From assembly GCF_900218015.1 (NCBI RefSeq), contig NZ_UFQQ01000007.1, positions 124,001 through 188,000 on the forward strand: a stretch of 64,000 bases of DNA, written 5' to 3'. Below, one piece after another: positions 7,866-16,136 of the stretch. Source of the stretch: Rhodopseudomonas pentothenatexigens. Lineage in GTDB: Bacteria; Pseudomonadota; Alphaproteobacteria; Rhizobiales; Xanthobacteraceae. How positions within the stretch are numbered: position 1 is the stretch's first letter; each line of letters opens with the position of its first letter. The notes beneath the pieces are model-generated. The model was not told where the DNA came from. It made no database searches and worked only from the letters and a program-made list of their open reading frames with translations. Made by a program: the position numbers and the translations under genes.

Positions 7866-8723
7866 TCAGACCTTCGGGAATTCGAGGCGGTAACGTCCGA
7901 CGCCGCCGAGGCCGAGCGGTCGCTCCAGTTCGGGCAGCACGGTTCTCAGCTCATCGGCGAGCGTCCAGGGTGGATTGACAATCAGCAGTCCGGTGGACGT
8001 CAGCGGCCCATCGGGCTGCTGCGGGGCGACGCTGAACTCCAGCCGCAGGCACTTGTCGTCGCCGCCGGCCGCGGCGGCCTCGGCCACCGCGGCAGCCAGG
8101 GTCTCGGTGGCGCGGCGATTCTTCACCGGGTACCACATCAGATACACGCCGGTCGGCCATTTGGCGTAGGCGGCGGCGAACTTGACCGCCATCTGGGCGA
8201 ATTCGTCCTTGCGCTCGAACGGCGGGTCGATCAGCACCAGCCCGCGCCGTTCCTTCGGCGGCACGAAGGCGGTGAGCGCGGTCCAGCCGTCGAGATCGAC
8301 CACCCGGCCCTGCGGATCGTGGCGCAGCGCGCTGATCAGCTGTTTGCGTGGAACCGGCGCCAGCTCGCAGGCGACCAGGCTGTCCTGCGGGCGGAGCAGG
8401 GCGCGGGCGACCAGCGGCGAGCCCGGATAGGCGGTCAGCTCGCGCTGCGGATTGAACGCCCGGACGATGTCGAGGTAGGGCGAGATCAGCGCGTAGGCCG
8501 CGTCCGAAAATCGCGCCTGCATCACCCGGGCGATTCCGGTCGCCCACTCGCCGCCGCGGCGGGCCTCGTCGCTGGTCAGATCGTAAAGCCCGGCGCCCGC
8601 ATGGGTGTCGATCACCCGGAAGGCGGCCGGCTTGTCGTGCAGATAGGTCAGGATCCGGACCAGCACGAGATGCTTGAGGACGTCGGCGAAATTGCCGGCG
8701 TGGAAGGCGTGGCGATAATTCAT
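7866..8723 (-). CDS. rlmJ: 23S rRNA (adenine2030-N6)-methyltransferase RlmJ
   Basis: This 285-residue SAM-dependent enzyme methylates A2030 of 23S rRNA. The N-terminus MNYRHAFHAGNFADVLKH is diagnostic. IDTHAGAGLYDL (about 39-50) is the SAM region and VLIDPPFERKDEF (about 164-176) carries the DPPF catalytic motif. Length is as expected for RlmJ (about 280). It is transcribed alone leftwards. Confidence 0.95.
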   Translation of the reverse strand: MNYRHAFHAGNFADVLKHLVLVRILTYLHDKPAAFRVIDTHAGAGLYDLTSDEARRGGEWATGIARVMQARFSDAAYALISPYLDIVRAFNPQRELTAYPGSPLVARALLRPQDSLVACELAPVPRKQLISALRHDPQGRVVDLDGWTALTAFVPPKERRGLVLIDPPFERKDEFAQMAVKFAAAYAKWPTGVYLMWYPVKNRRATETLAAAVAEAAAAGGDDKCLRLEFSVAPQQPDGPLTSTGLLIVNPPWTLADELRTVLPELERPLGLGGVGRYRLEFPKV

Positions 8724-9013
8724 GCCCCGACCCCTAGTGCATTTCCGTCTCCGATTGAATCAGAACCGGCGCTTCCGCCGCAATTCCATGCGGTTTCTTT
8801 GGGCGGACCGGCGTTTCCCGCCGGCCGAAGCGCCGGTCGCACCCGCGCTGTGCGGCCACGCCCGGGGTGCGCTGCGGCGCTCGAGGCCGCGGCGGCGTTC
8901 CCGCGGCCGCGTCCCAGTAGGAATACCGGGATCGCGGTGCGCTCCAGGCCGGACTACTTTCTAAATACCTTGAAGATCAACGGAATTCAGCTGCTGCCGA
9001 GGTCCGGCGCCGA

Positions 9014-9030
9014 TTAACGCGCTGTTTAAC
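9014..9030 (+). promoter_or_regulatory. Possible CtrA-like site with 8-base spacer
   Basis: TTAACGCGCTGTTTAAC carries two TTAA half-sites separated by 8 bases, one more than the CtrA consensus N7. It is 124 bases upstream of a CheY-like gene, a class often under CtrA control. The spacer makes the call weak. Confidence 0.25.
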
Positions 9031-9054
9031 CCCCGGTGCTAGTTCTGGTTCGTC

Positions 9055-9085
9055 GAAAGACCTGCAGTTGCACGCGCGGTCTTTC
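9055..9085 (+). promoter_or_regulatory. Leader hairpin upstream of the CheY-like gene
   Basis: GAAAGACC at 9055-9062 and GGTCTTTC at 9078-9085 are perfect inverted copies with a 15-base loop, within the probable 5' leader and 69 bases before the ATG. There is no U-run, so it is not a terminator. Function unknown. Confidence 0.4.
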
Positions 9086-9154
9086 AGGAGAACCTGCGTT
9101 AGCCGGCCGAAAGGATGGCTCCGAGCCACCGTGCGGCGCCCTGGGGAGTTGAAG

Positions 9155-9550
9155 ATGGCGGTTGATTTGTCGATGTCGGTTCTGGTGGTGGACGACTACA
9201 GCACCATGATCCGGATCATTCGTAATCTTCTCAAGCAGCTCGGTTTCGAGAATATCGACGATGCCAGCGACGGCTCGGCGGCGCTCGCCAAGATGCGCAC
9301 CAAGAAGTACGGCCTGGTGATCTCCGACTGGAACATGGAGCCGATGACCGGCTACGATTTGCTCAAGGAAGTCCGCGCCGACCCCAATCTGTCGCAGACC
9401 CCGTTCATCATGATCACGGCGGAATCCAAGACCGAGAACGTGATCGCGGCGAAGAAGGCGGGCGTCAACAACTACATCGTCAAGCCGTTCAACGCGGCGA
9501 CGCTGAAGACCAAGATCGAGGCGGTGTTCCCGGATCACGTCGCGGCGTAA
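9155..9550 (+). CDS. cheY: Single-domain response regulator, CheY family
   Basis: A stand-alone receiver of 131 residues. The acidic pocket is D13-D14, the phospho-acceptor is D58 (ISDWN), the switch Thr is T88 (MITAE), the aromatic switch is Y107 and the conserved Lys is K110 (VKPF). The ISDWNMEPMTG and NNYIVKPF forms are very close to classical chemotaxis CheY, which binds the flagellar switch when phosphorylated. No che genes are nearby, so it is an orphan whose kinase is unknown. The ATG at 9155 follows GGGGAG; an earlier in-frame start is less likely because it would lie in the structured leader. A strong intrinsic terminator follows. It could also feed another phosphorelay. Confidence 0.88.
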   Translation: MAVDLSMSVLVVDDYSTMIRIIRNLLKQLGFENIDDASDGSAALAKMRTKKYGLVISDWNMEPMTGYDLLKEVRADPNLSQTPFIMITAESKTENVIAAKKAGVNNYIVKPFNAATLKTKIEAVFPDHVAA

Positions 9551-9583
9551 CCGCCGGCCGTCCTTTTCTCCGCAGAGCTGGCG

Positions 9584-9618
9584 ACGCGCTCCTCATCGAG
9601 GGGCGCGTTTGTTTTTTT
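9584..9618 (+). terminator. Intrinsic terminator of the CheY-like gene
   Basis: ACGCGCTCCT-CATCG-AGGGGCGCGT is a 10-bp stem with one G-T wobble, followed by TTGTTTTTTT. Confidence 0.9.
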
Positions 9619-9631
9619 GGGCGGGAAGCGC

Positions 9632-10027
9632 TCAGCCCTCGGCGAAACGCCGGGTGAACAGCGCGACCTCGACCAGGCCGCGGGCGTGGCGGCCGTCGCC
9701 GATCTTGCGGGGGCCGACGAACGAGGCGACTTCGAACCGGACCAGCCGCCGCTCGACCGCACTCACCGTCGCCGTGGTCCGCACCGTCTGGCCGACGAAC
9801 GCCGGCGCCAGATGCCGGATGTCGACCTCGCTGCCGACCGAAATCCAGCCGGCCGGCAAGACCGGATAGACCGCCTCGCCGGAAGCCATTTCCATCTCCA
9901 GAATCATCAACGGGGTGGCGAACACCGCCGGCATGTACGGCACGAAGTGCTGCACGGTGATGTCCTGCGTCACCGTGGTCAGCCGCTCGGCGCTCATGCC
10001 GACGGTGATGAAGTCGCGCGCGTCCAT
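9632..10027 (-). CDS. Hotdog-fold thioesterase, FlK (fluoroacetyl-CoA thioesterase)-like
   Basis: A 131-residue hotdog protein. Features shared with the FlK family are TVTQDITVQHF, PAVFATPLMILEMEMA (about 33-48, Thr and Glu of the catalytic set) and SVGSEVDIRHLAPAFVGQTV (about 65-84, catalytic His). FlK-like enzymes hydrolyse short or unusual acyl-CoA thioesters. The substrate here is unknown and need not be fluoroacetyl-CoA; house-cleaning of dead-end acyl-CoAs is the more usual guess. It ends 14 bases from the cheY terminator, so the two genes converge. A family A repeat lies upstream of its start. Confidence 0.75.
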   Translation of the reverse strand: MDARDFITVGMSAERLTTVTQDITVQHFVPYMPAVFATPLMILEMEMASGEAVYPVLPAGWISVGSEVDIRHLAPAFVGQTVRTTATVSAVERRLVRFEVASFVGPRKIGDGRHARGLVEVALFTRRFAEG

Positions 10028-10064
10028 TCGCAGTCTTCCTTGCTAATTGCCCTGAAGCACCCTC

Positions 10065-10177
10065 GTCATTCCGGGGCGCCGCGCGAGCGGCGAACCTGGA
10101 AATCCCGAAGTGATCAGCCAACCATTCAACAGCGCGAGATTCCGGGTTCGCTCACTTCGTGAGCGCCCCGGAATGAC
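10065..10177. repeat. Palindromic repeat, family A (copy 2)
   Basis: Begins GTCATTCCGGGGCGC and ends GAGCGCCCCGGAATGAC, with the inner GATTCCGGGTTCGCTCAC pair. About 113 bases, between the thioesterase start and the tautomerase end. Confidence 0.85.
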
Positions 10178-10197
10178 GACGGATGGAACAGGATGAC

Positions 10198-10401
10198 CTA
10201 CTTCCCTCGCGCGGCCTTGCGCTCGACGAAGGTCTTGCCGCCCTTCATCTTGTTGGTCAGCGGCGCTTCGTTGATCTGGATCACCACGTCCTCGGCGGCG
10301 ACGCCGAGGTGAGTCACCAGCGCCGTGGTGATGTCGCGCATCATCCCGGCCTTCTGCTCATCGGTGCGGCCCGCGGCCATGTTGACGGTGATCTCGGGCA
10401 T
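10198..10401 (-). CDS. 4-oxalocrotonate tautomerase family enzyme
   Basis: A 67-residue protein beginning MPEITVNM; after Met removal the Pro becomes the N-terminal catalytic base of the tautomerase superfamily. AAGRTDEQKAGMMRDIT is the conserved helix and EDVVIQINE the conserved strand. Such enzymes convert enol and keto forms of unsaturated acids, for example in catechol meta-cleavage. No pathway genes are nearby, so the substrate is unknown. The ATG at 10401 is preceded by GGGAGA. An apparent N-terminal extension runs into a family A repeat and would hide the catalytic Pro, so it is rejected. Confidence 0.88.
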   Translation of the reverse strand: MPEITVNMAAGRTDEQKAGMMRDITTALVTHLGVAAEDVVIQINEAPLTNKMKGGKTFVERKAARGK

Positions 10402-10438
10402 CGGTGGTTTCTCCCTTTTTTGCTTGGTCTTTCTTGTT

Positions 10439-10538
10439 GTCATTCCGGGGTGCTCACGCAGTGAGCGAACGCGGAATCTCATGGTGCTTTGAACCGCGGG
10501 ATTCCGGGTTCGCGCCTGACGGCGCGCCCCGGAATGAC
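10439..10538. repeat. Palindromic repeat, family A (copy 3)
   Basis: GTCATTCCGGGG at the left end and CGCCCCGGAATGAC at the right end, with inner AGCGAACGCGGAATCTC and GGGATTCCGGGTTCGCG. It ends two bases before the end of hisS and could serve as its transcript 3' hairpin. Confidence 0.85.
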
Positions 10539-10540
10539 GA

Positions 10541-12070
10541 CTAGCTCCAGTTCACTCCGTGCCGTGTCAGCACTTCGCGGACCTTGGCGACCAGTTCGTC
10601 TTCCTTGCAGGAGAACTGCGCCTCGGCCTGTTTCTTCAGATATTCGTCGCGGTCCTTTTCCAGCGAGGCGAGTTCGGCGCCGAGGATCAGGTCTTTGATC
10701 TGCACGATGCCCTGCTGCTTCTCGTCCGAGCCCTGGATGATGGCGCACGGCGAGTTGCGCTTGTCGGCGTATTTCATCTGCTGGCCGAGCGAGTGCTTGG
10801 GATTGCCGAGATACAGCTCGGCGCGGATGCCGGCTTGGCGCAGGCTCGCGACCATCTTCTGATAACCGGCGATGTCGCCGCCGAACACGGTGACGACCAC
10901 GGGGCCGGGCTGCGGCTTGTTACCCAGCTGACCGATCAGCGTCAGCGCCGCCTGCAGCCGCGACACGCCGATCGAGAACCCGGTCGCCGGCACCGGCTCG
11001 CCGCGGAAGCGCGACACCAGGCCATCATAACGCCCGCCGCCGCCGACCGAGCCGAACCGCACCGGTCGACCCTTCTCGTCCTTGGTATCAAGCAGCAGTT
11101 CGACCTCGTAGACCGGGCCGGTGTAGTATTCGAGGCCGCGGACGACGGAGGGATCGATCTTCACGCAGTCGCCATAGCCGCCGGCGTCGGCCAGCTCAGC
11201 GATGGTGGCTAGTTCGGCGACGCCGTCGCTGCCGGTCTTCGAACCTTCGACGCGCGCCCGCATGTTCGCGACCGTCGACTGATTGTCAGCGCCCTGCATG
11301 CTGGCGCCCGCATCCTTGTCGCCGATGAAGCTGATGATCGCGTCGGTCTGGGTTTGATTGAGGCCGGCGCCTTTGGTGAAGTCGCCTTTGCCTTCCTCGC
11401 CGCCGTCCCAACGACCGGCACCAAGTAACTGAATGATGTCCTTGATCGGAAACTTATCGGCCTTGTCGATGGCGCGCATCACGGTGAGCCACTGCGCGTC
11501 GCTATCGATGCCCTGCGCTTCGCGGATGCCGTCCAGCACCTTGCGGTTATTCACCTTCACCACGTAGCTGCCGCGGGGAATGCCCAGCGCTTGCATGGTG
11601 TCCGCCGCCATCATGCACATTTCGGCGTCGGCGGCGGAGGTGGGGGCGCCAACGGTGTCGGCGTCGAACTGCATGAACTGGCGGAAGCGGCCGGGGCCGG
11701 GCTTCTCGTTGCGGAACACCCAGCCGAACCGGTAGCTGCGATACGGCTTCGGCAGTGCGTCAAAATTCTCGGCGACGTAGCGGGCGAGCGGGGCGGTGAG
11801 ATCGTAGCGCAGGCTGATCCACTGCTCATCGTCGTCCTGCAGCGAGAACACGCCCTCGTTGGGGCGGTCCTGGTCGGGCAGGAACTTGCCGAGCGCGTCG
11901 GTGTATTCGAACGCCGGGGTCTCGACCGGCTCGAAGCCGTAGCGTTCGTACACCTCGCGGATCTTCTCCACCATTGCGCGCGTCGCCGCGATCTCGGCCG
12001 GGCCGCGATCGACGAGGCCGCGCGGCAGCCGGGCGCGCAGTTTCGAGGGTTTTTTCGGTTTCTCAGCCAT
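10541..12070 (-). CDS. hisS: Histidyl-tRNA synthetase, alphaproteobacterial (eukaryote-like) type
   Basis: A class II aminoacyl-tRNA synthetase of 509 residues that charges tRNA-His. Motif 2 reads [20 protein letters not shown] and the neighbouring loop [16 protein letters not shown]. These RYDLTAP and RFRQF forms are those of the divergent group found in many Alphaproteobacteria and in eukaryotes rather than the E. coli form. In that clade tRNA-His lacks the extra G-1, which goes with the altered synthetase (established in the literature). [14 protein letters not shown] and [11 protein letters not shown] are histidine-binding loops, and the C-terminal anticodon domain runs from about 415. 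The ATG at 12070 gives a Lys-rich start; an open extension upstream of 114 residues crosses the intergenic space and is not credible. Confidence 0.95.
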   Translation of the reverse strand: MAEKPKKPSKLRARLPRGLVDRGPAEIAATRAMVEKIREVYERYGFEPVETPAFEYTDALGKFLPDQDRPNEGVFSLQDDDEQWISLRYDLTAPLARYVAENFDALPKPYRSYRFGWVFRNEKPGPGRFRQFMQFDADTVGAPTSAADAEMCMMAADTMQALGIPRGSYVVKVNNRKVLDGIREAQGIDSDAQWLTVMRAIDKADKFPIKDIIQLLGAGRWDGGEEGKGDFTKGAGLNQTQTDAIISFIGDKDAGASMQGADNQSTVANMRARVEGSKTGSDGVAELATIAELADAGGYGDCVKIDPSVVRGLEYYTGPVYEVELLLDTKDEKGRPVRFGSVGGGGRYDGLVSRFRGEPVPATGFSIGVSRLQAALTLIGQLGNKPQPGPVVVTVFGGDIAGYQKMVASLRQAGIRAELYLGNPKHSLGQQMKYADKRNSPCAIIQGSDEKQQGIVQIKDLILGAELASLEKDRDEYLKKQAEAQFSCKEDELVAKVREVLTRHGVNWS

Positions 12071-12284
12071 CGTCGCCTTCCAAGTCAGGGCCGGGGTGGT
12101 ATCAGCCGCTGTCCGCCGCAGCAAGGCGGGGTTGCATGATCCAGCGCAAATCCCTCGCCGGTGGCGTCCATTAACAGATGGAAGCCCCACGGAAATTTGC
12201 TGGCTGGCGGCGTTTCCGTCAGAGCGTGAAGCTGATACCGTGCCGCGCCTTTCACCCCCGGCCGCGCAGTGCATGAGGAGCCCC

Positions 12285-13631
<1,347 letters not shown>

Positions 13632-13645
13632 CATCCCCTTGGGAC

Positions 13646-13674
13646 GGCGGACGAATCCAGTGGACTCGTCCGCC
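13646..13674 (+). terminator. Hairpin after the transaminase, no U-tract
   Basis: GGCGGACGAATCC and GGACTCGTCCGCC form a 13-bp stem with one mismatch and an AGTG loop, 15 bases after the stop. No T-run follows, so it may be a Rho-dependent or RNA-stabilising 3' end. Confidence 0.5.
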
Positions 13675-13717
13675 GAATCGACAAAGATGGCGGATCGGCA
13701 GGCAAGACCCGGCTTAA

Positions 13718-15238
13718 ATGATCCGCATCTCGACCATTTTCATCGCCGTCTGCATGGTGCTGATCGCCGCCTCGCTCGGCATGGTGGTGTATGCGGCTGC
13801 CGGATTCAGCGCCGCACAGTCGGCGCTGGTCGGGCTGACCTCGCTCACTCTTTTCGCGCTGTACCAGGCGATGGCGATGCGGCAGCGCGACCGCTCCGAG
13901 GCCAATGAGCAGGTCGCCGATCTGTCGCGCGGCACGACCGATCTGGCCCGTCAGGTCGGCGAATTCGGCCGCCGGCTGGCGGTGGTCGAGGCCAAGCTGG
14001 TTTCGTCGCAGTCGGTTCAGAACGACCGGGTCAAACACGTCTCGGACGAAATCGGCGAACTGGGTACTCTGGTGCAGCAGCTCGCCGCATCGGTCGCCGC
14101 CCACGAAGAACTTCTGACCGCGGCCGCGCGCTCGGTGATCCGCGCGGAGGCGGCTCCGGCGCCGCTGGAGCTGGTCGAGCCGGTCGCGCCGCCGCCTGCC
14201 ACGGTGGCGCTCGCTGCGCCGGTCGTGGTGGCCCCGGCTCCGGCGAGCGAAACCCCGCCGGAAGTGGTCTCAAATGCCGCGTTGACGGCGCCGGCCGCTG
14301 CGCCCGCCGCCTCTAGCGCCGGCCCGACCCCGCATCCGGATGCGGCGCGGCTGCTGCCGGCGGTGAAGAGTGCGGTCGAGGCGGAGCGCTTCGATCTCTA
14401 TCTGCAGCCGATGGTGACGCTGCCGCAGCGCAAGGTGCGGGCCTACGAGGTGGTGACCCGACTGCGCGACCAGGCCGACCAGCCGATCGCCGCCGACGAC
14501 TATCTTCCGATCGCCGACGCCGCCGGGCTGATGGGGCGGATCGACCTCGCCATTCTGCTGCGCGCCGTGCAGGTGGTGCGGCGCCTGCTGGTCCGCAACA
14601 AGGAAGTCGGGCTGTTCGTCAATATCGCCGCGTCGACGCTCGCCGACGGCGCCGCGTTTGCGCAGTGCCTGGATTTCCTCGAGGCCAACCGCGCGCTGGC
14701 GCCGTCGCTGTTGCTCGAATTCAAGCAGAGCACCTTCCGCAAGCTCGGCGCGATCGAGGCCGAGCATCTAGCCGCGCTGGCACAGCGCGGCTACCGGTTC
14801 TCGATCGACCACGTCACCGATCTGCGGTTCGAGCCGCGCGAGCTGGCGGACCGCGGCGTCCGCTTCATCAAGGTGCCGGCGGCACTGCTGCTGGCGGCGC
14901 ACGACACCGCGTCGGCCGACATCCATCCGGTCGACCTGTCCGACCTGCTCGGCCGCTTCGGCATCGATCTGATCGCCGAGCGGATCGAGGGCGAGCGCGC
15001 GGTGGTCGATCTGCTTGACTACGATGTGCGGTTTGGGCAGGGATTCTTGTTCGCAGCGCCCCGTCCGCTGCGGCCAGAGACCGCCACCACCGCGGCCGCG
15101 CCGGTTCCCGCCGCCCCGGCCCCTCAGGACATCAATCTTGATCCAGGCAAGATTCCGCAGGGCTCGCTCGCCCGCATCGAGCCGGCACGCGTCACCGGCA
15201 ATGCCGCGCTGGCGCGCCGCGCCGCCGGCCCATTCTGA
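13718..15238 (+). CDS. TipF-like membrane protein with degenerate EAL domain
   Basis: A 506-residue protein with two N-terminal membrane helices (about 5-27 and 33-52), a coiled coil (about 55-140), an Ala/Pro-rich linker (143-205) and a C-terminal EAL-type domain (about 210-455). This order is that of Caulobacter TipF, a c-di-GMP receptor needed for flagellar placement. The EAL core is altered: EVVTR replaces EALLR (244-248) and FSIDHVTD replaces the DDFGTG metal loop, while VNIA, FIKVP and GQGFLF still mark the fold. It is therefore probably a c-di-GMP binder rather than a phosphodiesterase. It is followed by a HAD phosphatase 12 bases later. The family is confident, the TipF assignment moderate. 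Confidence 0.72.
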   Translation: MIRISTIFIAVCMVLIAASLGMVVYAAAGFSAAQSALVGLTSLTLFALYQAMAMRQRDRSEANEQVADLSRGTTDLARQVGEFGRRLAVVEAKLVSSQSVQNDRVKHVSDEIGELGTLVQQLAASVAAHEELLTAAARSVIRAEAAPAPLELVEPVAPPPATVALAAPVVVAPAPASETPPEVVSNAALTAPAAAPAASSAGPTPHPDAARLLPAVKSAVEAERFDLYLQPMVTLPQRKVRAYEVVTRLRDQADQPIAADDYLPIADAAGLMGRIDLAILLRAVQVVRRLLVRNKEVGLFVNIAASTLADGAAFAQCLDFLEANRALAPSLLLEFKQSTFRKLGAIEAEHLAALAQRGYRFSIDHVTDLRFEPRELADRGVRFIKVPAALLLAAHDTASADIHPVDLSDLLGRFGIDLIAERIEGERAVVDLLDYDVRFGQGFLFAAPRPLRPETATTAAAPVPAAPAPQDINLDPGKIPQGSLARIEPARVTGNAALARRAAGPF

Positions 15239-15250
15239 CCGACCAGGCCG

Positions 15251-16105
15251 ATGACCACGTTGCGTTTCGTCGAGCATCTGCGCGAACTCGTCGGCTCGGT
15301 CGACGTCGTGCTCAGCGACATCTGGGGCGTGGTGCATAACGGCCTGGAATCGTTTCCCGACGCCTGCGCGGCGCTGAAGACCGCGCGCGACGAGGGCCGC
15401 ACCGTGGTGCTGATCACCAATGCGCCGCGGCCAGCGGATTCGGTGCAGCGCCAGCTCCGCAAGCTCGACGTGCCGGATGATTGCTACGACGCGATCGTGT
15501 CGTCGGGCGATCTCACCCGCATCTATGTGGCCGAGCATCCGGGGCAGTCGGTGTTCTGGCTCGGCCCGGACCGCGACAATTCGATCTATCGCGGCCTCGA
15601 CGCCAGGCTGACGCCGCTGGAGGCCGCCGACTACATCATCTGCACCGGTCCGTTCGACGACGAGACCGAGTCGGCCGAAGACTATCGCGACATGATGGGG
15701 CAGGCGCTGGCGCGCAAGCTGACGCTGGTCTGCGCCAATCCGGACATCGTGGTCGAGCGTGGCGACCGGCTGATCTACTGCGCCGGCGCGATCGCCGAAC
15801 TGTATCGCGAACTCGGCGGCGAGGTGATCTTCTACGGCAAGCCGCACCGGCCGATCTACGACCGGGCGATGGCGCTGGCCCGCGACATCCGCGGCAGCGA
15901 CACCCCGGCGCAGCGGGTGCTGGCGATCGGCGACTCGGTGCGGACCGATCTGGCCGGCGCCCAGGGCTACGGCATCGACCTGCTGTTCGTCACCCGCGGC
16001 ATCCATGCCGATGCGTTCGAAGGCATCGACCGGCTCGACACCGCCGCGGTGACCGAGCTGTTCGGCCATCCGCCGCTGGCGCTGACCCGCGAACTGCGCT
16101 GGTAA
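15251..16105 (+). CDS. HAD-superfamily class IIA hydrolase (alphaproteobacterial)
   Basis: A 284-residue HAD protein. Motif I is LSDIWGVVHNG (nucleophile D23, with Trp in the usual place of Asp/Leu as in DxWGV). ITNAPR (about 56-61) is motif II and AIGDSVRTDLAGAQGYGID (about 225-243) supplies motif IV. The cap lies between motifs II and III, making this class IIA, the group of NagD and phosphoglycolate-type phosphatases. The substrate is unknown. It is 12 bases downstream of the TipF-like gene and probably cotranscribed. Confidence 0.78.
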   Translation: MTTLRFVEHLRELVGSVDVVLSDIWGVVHNGLESFPDACAALKTARDEGRTVVLITNAPRPADSVQRQLRKLDVPDDCYDAIVSSGDLTRIYVAEHPGQSVFWLGPDRDNSIYRGLDARLTPLEAADYIICTGPFDDETESAEDYRDMMGQALARKLTLVCANPDIVVERGDRLIYCAGAIAELYRELGGEVIFYGKPHRPIYDRAMALARDIRGSDTPAQRVLAIGDSVRTDLAGAQGYGIDLLFVTRGIHADAFEGIDRLDTAAVTELFGHPPLALTRELRW

Positions 16106-16136
16106 GCGCGGCTCTGCGTCGATGTCCCGCGAGTGA

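Larger units (their letters stand above)
8724..9154. other. 431-bp intergenic region (rlmJ / CheY-like receiver)
   Basis: No convincing gene. The left half holds GC-rich inverted repeats such as GGACCGGCGTTTCCCGCCGG near 8808-8830 and GGCCGCGGCGGCGTTCCCGC near 8886-8912. The right half is AT-richer, with two TTAAC half-sites (9014-9030), then a GAAAGACC/GGTCTTTC hairpin (9055-9085) and a GGGGAG ribosome binding site before the ATG at 9155. It looks like a real, regulated promoter and leader for the receiver gene. Confidence 0.6.

Noticed and set aside
10402-10482. N-terminal extension of the tautomerase
   Set aside because: It runs into a family A repeat and would bury the catalytic Pro that must be N-terminal.
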